A program made the translations under genes and the position numbers. DNA of 64,000 nucleotides, from positions 62,001 through 126,000 of the forward strand of contig JBBRND010000003.1 of NCBI GenBank assembly GCA_038230515.1. The letters are read 5' to 3'. The notes under the pieces are model-generated. The model was not told the DNA's origin and searched no databases. It saw nothing but the letters and a program-made list of their open reading frames with translations. Positions 1 through 7,474 of the stretch are shown in pieces (the stretch's first letter is position 1; the number at the start of each line of letters is the position of its first letter). Origin of the DNA: JAPLDB01 sp038230515. GTDB taxonomy: Bacteria; Bacteroidota; Bacteroidia; AKYH767-A; 2013-40CM-41-45.

Positions 1-1380
1 AAATATGCTGATGTAGTTCTGCGCATCGAGACCGATCTTGCAAAAGCATCAATGCCACGCGTTGATTTGCGCGATCCGTTTAAAACGTATCACAAAGTTA
101 CCGTTGCCGATCTTGATGCACTCACGCCTTCATTGAAATGGGCTGACATGCTCAGTTCAATGGATGTGAAAGGAAAGTTCGATTACCTCGTGCTTGGTCA
201 GCCGGACTTTTTGAAAGAGTTGGAAAATCAATTGAAGAAAAATAAAATTGACGACTGGAAAATTTATCTCAAGTGGAATCTTCTCAATCTGAGTGGAAAT
301 GTACTGAGCAACAATTTCGTGATGGAAGATTATCATTTCAACAATGAAGTGTTGAGCGGACAAAAACAAATCAAGGACCGTTGGAACCGTATGGTAAGTT
401 TAACGGATGGATTCTTAGGCGATGCACTCGGTCAACTGTACGTTGCAAAATATTTTCCACCTGATGCAAAAAAGAAAGCTGACGATATGGTGAGTAACCT
501 CATGGCTGAATACAAGGAACGCATTACCAAACTTGACTGGATGGGAGAAGACACAAAAAAGAAAGCACTTGAAAAACTCAGCACCATCGTTCGCAAAATC
601 GGTTATCCTGATAAGTGGAAAGATTATGCTGGTGTAGAAATTACCCGCGATAATTTTTTCGCAAACCTGATGAGTGTTACTAAATACAATTACGAATATA
701 TGATCAACAAAATCGGCAAGCCGGTTGATCGTACTGAGTGGGGAATGACTCCGCCAACCGTAAATGCATATTACAATCCTTCCATGAATGAAATTGTTTT
801 CCCTGCCGGAATTCTTCAGCCGCCTTTCTTCAATAAAGATGCTGATGACGCAGTGAACTACGGAGGCATTGGTGCTGTTATAGGTCATGAGATCACTCAC
901 GGCTTTGATGACGAAGGAAGAAATTACGATTCGAAAGGAAACCTTACTCAATGGTGGACCAGCGATGACTCTGCAAAGTTTACAGCGCGTGCGCAGATAG
1001 TGGTGAACCAGTTTAATAACTATGTGGTGAACGATTCATTGCATGTAAACGGAAAACTTTGTCTTGGAGAAAACATAGCTGATCTCGGTGGCATCACCAT
1101 CTCTTACCATGCATTTAAAAATACTCCACAAGGCAAGAGCAATGAAAAGATTGACGGCTTATCTCCCGATCAACGTTTCTTCTTTGGCTTCGCGCGCATC
1201 TGGGCCGGCAGCATACGTCCGAAGGAAGCTGCGCGCAGAATTATTGTTGATCCGCACTCACCGCAAATCTGTCGTGTCAACGGACCAATGAGCAACCTCC
1301 CTGAATTCTATTCAGCGTTTGACGTGAAGGACGGAGAAGGTATGTACAGAGCAGATAGCGTAAGAGCGATGATCTGGTAA
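1..1380 (+). CDS. M13 family metallopeptidase (neprilysin/PepO-like), 5' end cut by window edge
   Basis: Zinc endopeptidase of the M13 (neprilysin) family, which cleaves peptides in the periplasm or outside the cell. The frame is open from base 1, so the visible 459 residues are the C-terminal two thirds of a protein that usually has about 670. The sequence shows NAYYNP near nt 760, the zinc motif HEITH at nt 886-900 (two His ligands and the catalytic Glu) and ENIADLGG at about nt 1069-1092, which supplies the third zinc ligand (Glu). The C-terminus ends in SVRAMIW, close to the family CxxW end but without the Cys. The first ATG at nt 52 is internal. A strong terminator follows. The family call is secure; the substrate is unknown. 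Confidence 0.95.
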   Translation, partial: KYADVVLRIETDLAKASMPRVDLRDPFKTYHKVTVADLDALTPSLKWADMLSSMDVKGKFDYLVLGQPDFLKELENQLKKNKIDDWKIYLKWNLLNLSGNVLSNNFVMEDYHFNNEVLSGQKQIKDRWNRMVSLTDGFLGDALGQLYVAKYFPPDAKKKADDMVSNLMAEYKERITKLDWMGEDTKKKALEKLSTIVRKIGYPDKWKDYAGVEITRDNFFANLMSVTKYNYEYMINKIGKPVDRTEWGMTPPTVNAYYNPSMNEIVFPAGILQPPFFNKDADDAVNYGGIGAVIGHEITHGFDDEGRNYDSKGNLTQWWTSDDSAKFTARAQIVVNQFNNYVVNDSLHVNGKLCLGENIADLGGITISYHAFKNTPQGKSNEKIDGLSPDQRFFFGFARIWAGSIRPKEAARRIIVDPHSPQICRVNGPMSNLPEFYSAFDVKDGEGMYRADSVRAMIW

Positions 1381-1421
1381 GTTAGTTGATTGAGTTGATT
1401 AAGTTAATTGGTTAACTAAGT

Positions 1422-1466
1422 AAAAAAAAGATGTCGCAGAATTTCTTCTGCGACATCTTTTTTTTA
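1422..1466 (+). terminator. Rho-independent terminator after the M13 peptidase
   Basis: A perfect 13-bp stem (AGATGTCGCAGAA at 1429-1441 paired with 1446-1458) with a TTTC loop, preceded by an A run and followed by a T run. It can act in both directions but follows the plus-strand peptidase gene. The spacer before it (1382-1420) is low-complexity TTGATTGAGTTGATT-type sequence, which recurs near 29700-29740. Confidence 0.9.
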
Positions 1467-1470
1467 TAGG

Positions 1471-1478
1471 TACTTTTG
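1471..1478 (+). promoter_or_regulatory. Bacteroidota-type -7 element (TACTTTTG) for the TPM-domain gene
   Basis: TACTTTTG matches the TAnnTTTG -7 consensus used by the Bacteroidota primary sigma factor. It would start transcription near 1485, which leaves a leader of about 30 nt before the ATG at 1515. It also shows that the in-frame TTG at 1476 lies inside the promoter and is not the start codon. Confidence 0.5.
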
Positions 1479-1514
1479 ATCTCGCAAAAATTACTTTCCT
1501 TTTTGTATGTTATT

Positions 1515-2321
1515 ATGAAATCATTCTTGAGAAAAATACTGAGCAGTTTTTCATTGTGTATCGTGCAATGTACTTTGTACATTCTCTCTCCCCTACTCTC
1601 TCTTGCCGATGATTTCCCTGCCCGCCCCTCCACCATTGTTACTGATTTTACCAATACACTAAGCTCGCAAGAGCGGCAAGCACTTGAACAAAAGTTAGTA
1701 ACGTTTAACGATTCTACTTCCTCGCAGGTAGCTGTCGTCATTATGAGTTCCATAGGCAATTATGATATTTCTGATTATGCGGTGCAGCTTTACAACAAGT
1801 GGGGCATCGGGCAGAAAGAAAAAAACAACGGTGTGCTCCTGCTTGTAGCCAAAGATGACCGCAAGATTTTTATTACTACCGGCTACGGCATGGAGGGTGT
1901 GCTGCCCGATGCCCTTTGCAAACGCATTGTGGACAACGACATACTCCCCAACTTTAAAGCTGGCGATTATTACGGAGGCATTGATGCAGCCACAACTTCA
2001 ATCATGAGCATTGTGAAAGGGGAATACACCGCTGATAGCTACATGAAGCAGAGAAAACAAAAAGTACCGTGGTTCGGAGTGTTAATGGCTATTTTTATAT
2101 TCATCATCGTCATCATTTCCAAAATCGGCTCGACAAGAAATTATGCAAGCAGAAACGGACTGGGGTTCTGGGCTGCATGGGCACTCTTAAACGCAGCGAG
2201 CAGACGCAGCAGCGGTAGCTGGGGCGGTTTCTCTGGAGGCAGCGGTGGATTTGGTGGTGGTGGGTTTGGTGGTTTCGGTGGCGGCAGCTCCGGTGGCGGT
2301 GGCGCTGGCGGAAGCTGGTAG
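1515..2321 (+). CDS. TPM-domain (YgcG-like) membrane-anchored protein with Gly-rich tail
   Basis: The 268-residue protein has an N-terminal signal peptide (about residues 1-30, ending near LSLAD), then a TPM domain (about 35-155) with the typical NKWGIGQKEKNNGVLLLVA and TGYGMEGVLPD signatures. One transmembrane helix follows near 185-205, then a tail of about 50 residues almost entirely Gly and Ser. TPM domains (Psb32/YgcG) have been linked to acid phosphatase activity and photosystem II repair in plants; the bacterial role is unclear. The domain should sit outside the inner membrane. ATG 1515 was chosen over the upstream TTG because of the promoter at 1471-1478. Confidence 0.85.
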   Translation: MKSFLRKILSSFSLCIVQCTLYILSPLLSLADDFPARPSTIVTDFTNTLSSQERQALEQKLVTFNDSTSSQVAVVIMSSIGNYDISDYAVQLYNKWGIGQKEKNNGVLLLVAKDDRKIFITTGYGMEGVLPDALCKRIVDNDILPNFKAGDYYGGIDAATTSIMSIVKGEYTADSYMKQRKQKVPWFGVLMAIFIFIIVIISKIGSTRNYASRNGLGFWAAWALLNAASRRSSGSWGGFSGGSGGFGGGGFGGFGGGSSGGGGAGGSW

Positions 2322-2430
2322 GGGGAAAATATAGAGCTTTGAACGGAGCTAAAATCTGGATTCTGAATCCTTACTTTAAATTTTGATTTAACCTGATAAT
2401 TGGTCAAAAACAACTTTTGGGATTTGAAAT

Positions 2431-2745
2431 AGTGGTATTTCTATTATCTGGAGCACTATTTCTGTCATATAGGGTACTATTTGTATTATCAAAAGTGCTT
2501 TCCCATTCTCAAAGAGTGCTAGAGAGAAATTGATAGTACTATTTCTGTTATGCAGAGTTCTTTTCTTAATACAAATAGTACGCTGAAGATTATGAATTGT
2601 GCACGCGATATTTAGAATCTCGCAATGGAGATTATACATTGCGCGATTGCAATTACTAATCGTACATTCTGTATTACTGAAAGTACTCCTGACAATAACA
2701 TAAAGTGGAGTAAGAAAAAGAAATAGTGCGATATTGTGCAAGTTT
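2431..2745. repeat. 21-bp-period intergenic array 1 (core AGTACTATTTCTGTTAT)
   Basis: About 15 degenerate units start at 2431, 2452, 2473, 2494, 2515, 2535, 2556, 2577, 2598, 2619, 2640, 2661, 2682, 2703 and 2725. Spacing is 21 bp except for one 20-bp and one 22-bp step. The most conserved part is AGTACTATTTCTGTTAT or variants, with AGTACT a perfect 6-bp palindrome. The array fills the gap between two convergent genes. A reading frame of 7-residue repeats crosses it on the minus strand, which is expected because the period is a multiple of three. I do not call it a gene. Confidence 0.85.
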
Positions 2746-2823
2746 TTTTCTGATTAATAAAATAGGTAGCAAATTCCGGATGGACAGAGAATAAACCTAT
2801 AGACAAAGGAACTTCTCGTTGTG

Positions 2824-2864
2824 GTCGTATGTTTATAGCAAATTATCTATCATAAACATGCGAC
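2824..2864. repeat. Inverted repeat downstream of the C25 peptidase gene
   Basis: GTCGTATGTTTAT (2824-2836) pairs with ATAAACATGCGAC (2852-2864), a 13-bp stem with one G-T wobble and a 15-nt loop. It lies downstream of the minus-strand C25 gene but has no T run on that strand, so it may be an mRNA 3'-end hairpin or a repeat remnant. Confidence 0.55.
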
Positions 2865-2954
2865 TTTGAAGGAGTCGAACCCAACAGCCACCAAGAAGAA
2901 ACGGGCTACCCGAAAAAGAGCAACCCGTTAGCTTCGCAGGTGAATCAAAAAAAT

Positions 2955-5264
2955 CTATTGAATAATTATCTTCTTGGTTTGAGTTTTTCCGGAAGCAGTA
3001 AGCTGAACAAAATAAATTCCGCTTTGCAATCCTTTCAGATCAACAGTAAGTTGGTGATTTCCTCTTTGCAGATCTGCACTTAAAATATTTTTTACGGATT
3101 GTCCGAGTTCGTTTGTCAATTCAACTTTTACGTTTGAATTTTCCATAAGAGAATACTGAACGGATGTTTGATGAGATGAAGTCACGGAGGGATAAACAGA
3201 AAAGCCGGAAGAAAGTTTTGTTTGCTCCGTAATTCCTGTAAGCGCAGTAACAACTACTTTTCCGAAGTACGGAATCATGTTATATGCAGTGGCTGTTACA
3301 TCAAGCGAATCGCCAACAACAAGTCCGCTTATGTTTTGAAGGTTGCACAATCCAAGCAATGTATTGTGAGTAGAAATAATCTGGTTGTTTTTGCTGAGAC
3401 AAATCAATGCACCATCTGTATTGCAATTCACGAGGAATGTAGTTGCGGTTTCTTCAATCGTAGCAGCATGAGTTACTGTCATGGAGGTTGGAGTTGCAGT
3501 GCGCACCATCAATGATGGATCGCCAAAGCATGTCCATGTATCTGTCATCTCGTCACCTCCTGCTCCATACAAATCGTTCATAAACATACAGCCGTTCACA
3601 CTAATTCCGCCAAAAGTGTGCTTCACATTGGTGGGATATTGCTCTGTGAGAATGCTCACAAACTCCGCCTGTCCCGCCATTGGTGGATCCCAGCTTTGAT
3701 TAATCGTTGACATCAGTGTTGCAACTGCACCTGTTGCTTTTCCGTTTCCGTCAGTAGCGCGAAGGAATGCTTCAGCAAGACAATCGTATCCGTTGAACTG
3801 TCCGTTCACACATGCAACAGACCAGATGAACGGAAGCATGTCTGCATTGCTGAGAGAAGGAACATTCGCAGTGCTGAAACTTGTTGTTCCAAAACTTCCG
3901 CAACTTCCGTGTCCGGTATAGGTAACTACACTGCGACCATCATTCAGTGAAGTAATCAAATCAGAAGGTGTAGGATTGCCGGGTGCATCCATTCCGCCTT
4001 GCGAGCCGTCAAACAATTCATCAATATCAGAATAAGTATAACCAAGTTCCTGGGTTTCCAGGGTGCGCTCATGCTCGTAATCATAAAGATTGTTGTACCC
4101 TGGTCCCTGATCAGAGCCAATGCAAACTCCTTTGTGATACCATTGCCCCGTAGAGTCAGGATTCATTTCATATTTAATGGATCGGTCAACCTGTGTTTCA
4201 ACTTCAGCAATTGTTTCAGCAGAAAACCTTCCAACGATTACTTCAGCATACGAATCATTTCCGAGGATGTAACCCAAACTCGGATCGCTTTCTCCATAAG
4301 TAGTTGTAGCAACAGGGATTTCTGCTCCATCGCCAACTAATAATACAAACGTGAGTCCTGTTGTATTGTAATAATTCACAATGTAATTTTTCAGATCAAC
4401 AGCGGTTGTACCAACAGCGGAGAATGGAACCATCTCAGTACGCTGTCCCATTTTATTTTTCCAGTCAACGAATGGCTGCATGGCAGTTGTGAATTGATCA
4501 TAGCAGATCACGAGCATGTTTCCGGTTTCTTCAATTGGTGTGTATTGAACAACGTTATGATTCACGAATAAGGTGCGATACACATTTGAATATGAGGGAT
4601 CCACTTTCGTAAGCGGTTGCGTACGTGAAAGTGCATTCACTATTGATGTGCCGCTTGTCGTTACTTTGAAATGTATTTCAGAATAAACTTTTAATACTTT
4701 GGCAACAGGATTGTATTGAAACGGAAAAACCCACACTGCTTCACCTCTCAGATCGCGCACGATGTAGGGTTGCTGCAATTGTACCAATGTTCGAGGATAA
4801 AATTGATTTTGTGAATACGCATTTCCGTAAGTGTAAGGAACCGTTGAAGGATCAATGTTACGATATATATTTCCTTTGCTGGGAGCAACATCAATACTCT
4901 GATACGTTGTAAACGTTGAGTTGAGTTCATCTATTACCATCTGCGCATGGTCGGGAATGGTAACTGAAAACGCGAACTTCGCAAGATCGGGCGCACCGTT
5001 TTCAAGAATGCTCGTGAGATTCGTAGAGGAAATCACAAAAGAATTTCCGTTTTGCGTCTGAACATTTGTTTTTGAAAATGCATCGAGGGTAAATAAAAGT
5101 TCTGTTTCTGATGAGGAAGAATTTAGGATGCTGATCTTCGCGTGATCTTTGTTTCCTGGAGCATATAGTGAAAGATAATTCCATTGCTTCGTTGCAGCAG
5201 TTGCAAGAATTGAAGCAAATGAAAAAAGAAAAACAAAGAATGTTTTGGTAAAATTAATATGCAT
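2955..5264 (-). CDS. Secreted C25 (gingipain-type) cysteine peptidase with T9SS sorting domain
   Basis: This 769-residue protein has a signal peptide (about 1-24, ending ATAA), a propeptide-like region, then a caspase-like C25 peptidase domain from about residue 240 to 570. The catalytic dyad is visible as His in TYTGHGSCG (about 451) and Cys in WSVACVNGQF (about 484). A beta-sandwich segment follows, then a C-terminal type A T9SS sorting domain of about 80 residues with YPS, LTNELGQSV and QSGIYFVQL. C25 enzymes include gingipains and the sortase-like PorU. Separate genes around it do not suggest a PorUV pair, so a secreted general protease is more likely. A single-gene transcript is expected. 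Confidence 0.92.
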   Translation of the reverse strand: MHINFTKTFFVFLFSFASILATAATKQWNYLSLYAPGNKDHAKISILNSSSSETELLFTLDAFSKTNVQTQNGNSFVISSTNLTSILENGAPDLAKFAFSVTIPDHAQMVIDELNSTFTTYQSIDVAPSKGNIYRNIDPSTVPYTYGNAYSQNQFYPRTLVQLQQPYIVRDLRGEAVWVFPFQYNPVAKVLKVYSEIHFKVTTSGTSIVNALSRTQPLTKVDPSYSNVYRTLFVNHNVVQYTPIEETGNMLVICYDQFTTAMQPFVDWKNKMGQRTEMVPFSAVGTTAVDLKNYIVNYYNTTGLTFVLLVGDGAEIPVATTTYGESDPSLGYILGNDSYAEVIVGRFSAETIAEVETQVDRSIKYEMNPDSTGQWYHKGVCIGSDQGPGYNNLYDYEHERTLETQELGYTYSDIDELFDGSQGGMDAPGNPTPSDLITSLNDGRSVVTYTGHGSCGSFGTTSFSTANVPSLSNADMLPFIWSVACVNGQFNGYDCLAEAFLRATDGNGKATGAVATLMSTINQSWDPPMAGQAEFVSILTEQYPTNVKHTFGGISVNGCMFMNDLYGAGGDEMTDTWTCFGDPSLMVRTATPTSMTVTHAATIEETATTFLVNCNTDGALICLSKNNQIISTHNTLLGLCNLQNISGLVVGDSLDVTATAYNMIPYFGKVVVTALTGITEQTKLSSGFSVYPSVTSSHQTSVQYSLMENSNVKVELTNELGQSVKNILSADLQRGNHQLTVDLKGLQSGIYFVQLTASGKTQTKKIIIQ

Positions 5265-5365
5265 GAGAGCGAGTGTTTTGAAACTAACCGTAAACTTACG
5301 GAGATTATTTAATATTCCAAATGAGGGTATGAAACAATTTTACCGCACAGCTCCCCTTTTATTCT

Positions 5366-5373
5366 TAATTTTG
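5366..5373 (+). promoter_or_regulatory. -7 element (TAATTTTG) upstream of tmRNA
   Basis: TAATTTTG fits TAnnTTTG and lies 24 bp before the mature tmRNA 5' end. The predicted start near 5380 would leave a short 5' leader for removal by RNase P. Confidence 0.45.
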
Positions 5374-5396
5374 CATTTTACGTTCTACATTTCATT

Positions 5397-5760
5397 GGGG
5401 CTGCCAGGACTTGACGGCAGGTGAAATTAGTAAGTAAGCATGCCGAGCGTTGTGAGCCAGGCTCGTTAATCCCAACTTTCAAAGCCGTAAATGGCAACTA
5501 TTCTTTACCGTTAGCCGCTTAATTTAATTTAAGCCGTTAGCTGCTTCGCGAGGGCTTGCTCACCCGCACTCGCTACGAAGCACCGCATGGTGAGTGAGAC
5601 GGAGAAGGGTCCAGATTACTTCGTCTGACATTAGCCGGGACTACGTGCAAAGGTGGCGTGTGTTTAGCAGCTCTTGTGCCGACAATTAAAAAACACTAAG
5701 CATGTAGAAAGTTTGCCGATTGCTTGTCCGGACGTGGGTTCAACTCCCACCAGCTCCACT
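5397..5760 (+). ncRNA. ssrA: transfer-messenger RNA (tmRNA)
   Basis: tmRNA rescues stalled ribosomes and tags the unfinished protein for proteolysis. The 5' GGGGCTG pairs with the 3' CAGCTCC (5751-5757, one G-U), followed by discriminator A. A T-arm with loop TTCAACT closed by GTGGG/CCCAC precedes the acceptor strand. The tag frame ends at the TAA at 5520-5522 and reads G-N-Y-S-L-P-L-A-A from 5493, with typical LAA ending. The resume codon is probably GGC at 5493, which is inferred from the preceding GTAAAT. The CCA end is not encoded (CACT follows). The 3' 23 bp also occur at 19960-19982, which marks this gene as an island insertion site. Confidence 0.93.
5738..5760 (+). repeat. Attachment site copy 1 (tmRNA 3' end)
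   Basis: A 23-bp sequence from GTTCAACTCC to AGCTCCACT covers the T-loop and acceptor strand of ssrA. An identical copy stands at 19960-19982 without any tmRNA body. Direct duplication of an ssrA 3' end is the usual footprint of tyrosine-recombinase islands. Confidence 0.85.
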
Positions 5761-5770
5761 ACTTTAATTT

Positions 5771-5804
5771 ATCCTCCGCGCATAATAATGGCGGAGGATT
5801 TTTG
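5771..5804 (+). terminator. Terminator 11 bp after tmRNA
   Basis: The stem ATCCTCCGC (5771-5779) pairs with GCGGAGGAT (5791-5799) and is followed by a T run. It lies just inside the island side of the attachment site. It either came with the island or shows that the original 3' flank is on this side. Confidence 0.85.
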
Positions 5805-5925
5805 TTAACGCTATTTGCATTGGGACAGACTGTGGAGAAAGAATTTTGCAATTTAGGGAATTGAAAATGCGTTAAATATGATGTTCAGGATAAGTGAAGG
5901 TGACAACATAGCAGGAAAAGCGCGT

Positions 5926-6219
5926 GCGGGAGGTTCTATGTGTTGCACGGGAGCAAGGGAAGGTGTTACGGGAGGGAGGGAATGTATCGCGGGAGGTTCG
6001 GTAAGTAGCGCGGACGCCAGGGAAAGTATCGCGGGAGCAAGGTAAGGTGTTGCGGGAGGTGCGACACATTGCACGGGAGGGAGGGAATGACTCGCGGGAG
6101 GTACGACATGTGTCGCGGACGCAAGGGAATGTATCGCGGGAGCAAGGGAAGATGCTGCGGGAGGTGCGACACCTGCCATTATTGCATGGGAAGGTAGCGC
6201 GGGAGGTAAGGAAGGTTGA
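5926..6219. repeat. 21-bp-period intergenic array 2 (core GCGGGAGGT/GCGGGAGCAAGGGA)
   Basis: Fourteen consecutive units of exactly 21 bp begin at 5926 and end at 6219. Variants include GCGGGAGGTACGACATGTGTC, GCGGGAGCAAGGGAAGATGC and GCGGACGCAAGGGAATGTAT, with about 60-80% identity by eye. The array is G-rich on the plus strand, unlike its AT-rich surroundings. It lies between the tmRNA terminator and the first hsdS-tail remnant, inside the island. Open frames with 7-residue repeats cross it on both strands; I treat them as a consequence of the period. Confidence 0.9.
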
Positions 6220-6297
6220 TTTTAAGAATGGCGACAGGTGGGAGCATCTTTGGATTTTTTAAGCGAAAAATTGATTTATCATTAAAAGTTGAAACTT

Positions 6298-6333
6298 TTA
6301 TCCAAAATACCTTTGCATCACACTCCCAAACAA
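6298..6333 (-). pseudogene. Remnant of an hsdS 3' end (copy 3, 36 nt)
   Basis: The minus strand reads LFGSVMQRYFG followed by a stop (6298-6300). This matches the last 11 residues of the intact HsdS (LFGSLMQRYFG) at 7475. It is cut at its upstream side by the palindrome at 6334. With the second remnant at 6750 it forms a series of hsdS tails separated by single genes. Confidence 0.75.
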
Positions 6334-6351
6334 TCCCGATAGCTATCGGGA
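6334..6351. repeat. Perfect palindrome TCCCGATAGCTATCGGGA
   Basis: This 18-bp perfect inverted repeat is a common interspersed hairpin in Bacteroidota genomes, from my recollection of such sequences. It abuts the hsdS-tail remnant, so it either inserted there or marks a recombination joint. Confidence 0.8.
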
Positions 6352-6365
6352 CCAACTCATTTTCA

Positions 6366-6725
6366 TTATCTCCAATTTACATCCGCATAACAATTAAAGC
6401 CATCCTCCACTAAAGAACTGCAAATTGCGGTTGCATATCCAAATTCAGTAAGTCGAAAATTCATCTCTGTATCTGGTTTAATCCACATCCTCATTGCTTC
6501 ACGAGAAAAACTCACCCCATTAATCTCTGTTGCTACTTCGTTTAGTAAATCCCAGTCCTTTTTATTCTTTTTAGAAAGCTCGATTATTATTCCACGAGGA
6601 TAACAATCCGGGTCATCAGTATTAAAAGTTGTCTCATCATTCACTAAACCTAAACGCCCCCATTCCTTAGTCCTCTTAAATATTTCAATTAGCTCAGCTT
6701 GGTTATAAGTAGGTAATTTCTCCAT
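6366..6725 (-). CDS. Hypothetical 119-residue protein
   Basis: I do not recognise the family. The protein is acidic to neutral, with no signal peptide or membrane helix, and begins MEKLPTYNQAELIEIFKRTK. It contains DDPDCYPRGIIIELSKKNK and ends in CYADVNWR. It lies in the island between two decayed hsdS tails, downstream of the pRiA4b ORF-3-type gene and in the same direction. By position it is cargo gained with the second tail duplication. It could be an immunity or accessory protein, but nothing in the sequence shows that. Confidence 0.65.
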   Translation of the reverse strand: MEKLPTYNQAELIEIFKRTKEWGRLGLVNDETTFNTDDPDCYPRGIIIELSKKNKKDWDLLNEVATEINGVSFSREAMRMWIKPDTEMNFRLTEFGYATAICSSLVEDGFNCYADVNWR

Positions 6726-6749
6726 TTTTTATATTCCTTAAATCTACTA

Positions 6750-6865
6750 TCACCCAAAATACCCCTGCAATAAACTCCCAAACAAATTCTCCAACTGCTT
6801 TGCACCTTCTCTTTGATTCTTGTGCAGTTGCTCTATCTTCTCCGCTATGCCTGATTTTTTTCGCT
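6750..6865 (-). pseudogene. Remnant of an hsdS 3' end (copy 2, about 100 nt)
   Basis: Reading the minus strand gives SGIAEKIEQLHKNQREGAKQ and then LENLFGSLLQGYFG before a stop at 6750-6752. The intact HsdS ends VEQVEHLRTKQRESEKE then LENLFGSLMQRYFG. Identity is high at both DNA and protein level over about 100 bp. The upstream end is cut by the gene ending at 6870. This is a coiled-coil/helix region that ends many HsdS proteins. Confidence 0.85.
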
Positions 6866-6869
6866 GACA

Positions 6870-7439
6870 TTAATTTAATCCCATATCAATGTCTTTATAC
6901 TCTTTCAGGTTTTGATTGATTGAAGCCAAGTCAAATGCTTCCGTATCGTAACCATCTCCCATCCATTCTATAATATCATCATGGTCAGGATGTTTTTTGT
7001 CTTTTAGTGCTACTAATTTATCATAGAAACCATAGATGCCACCGCAGTCTTCAGGCGGGCAATTCATTTCACCTTCTATGCAGAAAGGATAAAACTGTTT
7101 TGGATCTGGTTCTAAAATTTTTTCGAGCACCAACTCATGCTCCCATCCGTCACCAAAATCATACTCGTATATCATTTTAATTTTTGGTTTGTCGAATATA
7201 GCCGCCATTTCAGTTTCCTTGTCGTCTGCTACTTCTGTTCTGTCGAGCAATTCAGGATTGCCGATGAAGCTGTTTCGTTCAAATACGAATTGATAAAGAT
7301 GTGTATTGGTCCAACCCATCACATTCTGAATTACCAAATGCAAATCATTAAATGTTAATGAATCTTCCATTTGAAACCTGCGCCATATTTTTGGCTTGCT
7401 GCCTTTCAATGTTATTTTGAACTGAAGTATTTTACTCAT
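6870..7439 (-). CDS. Plasmid pRiA4b ORF-3 family protein
   Basis: The 189-residue protein matches the pRiA4b ORF-3 family (PF07929). The N-terminal half has FKITLKGSKPKIWRR, FNDLHLVIQNVMGW and HLYQF, followed by YEYDFGDGWEHELVLE and a Cys-containing loop (CPPEDCGGIYGF). This family is frequent on plasmids and islands; its function is not established. The ATG at 7439 follows the hsdS stop by 35 bp on the same strand, so it could be cotranscribed. The gene separates the intact hsdS end from the second, decayed hsdS tail. Confidence 0.85.
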   Translation of the reverse strand: MSKILQFKITLKGSKPKIWRRFQMEDSLTFNDLHLVIQNVMGWTNTHLYQFVFERNSFIGNPELLDRTEVADDKETEMAAIFDKPKIKMIYEYDFGDGWEHELVLEKILEPDPKQFYPFCIEGEMNCPPEDCGGIYGFYDKLVALKDKKHPDHDDIIEWMGDGYDTEAFDLASINQNLKEYKDIDMGLN

Positions 7440-7474
7440 TTTATATATTGTATTTTATTTGCTAAGGTAATTTA

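Noticed and set aside
415..951. Long minus-strand frame opposite the M13 peptidase
   Set aside because: It is antisense to a gene with intact catalytic motifs and shows no protein-like composition.
2824..2945. Possible tRNA gene downstream of the C25 peptidase
   Set aside because: The GGAGTCGAACCC-like stretch is suggestive of a T-arm, but no acceptor, D-arm or anticodon arm can be formed around it.
5853..6262. Pro/Ala-rich and Arg-rich frames across array 2
   Set aside because: Same reason: several frames are open on both strands because of the 21-bp period.
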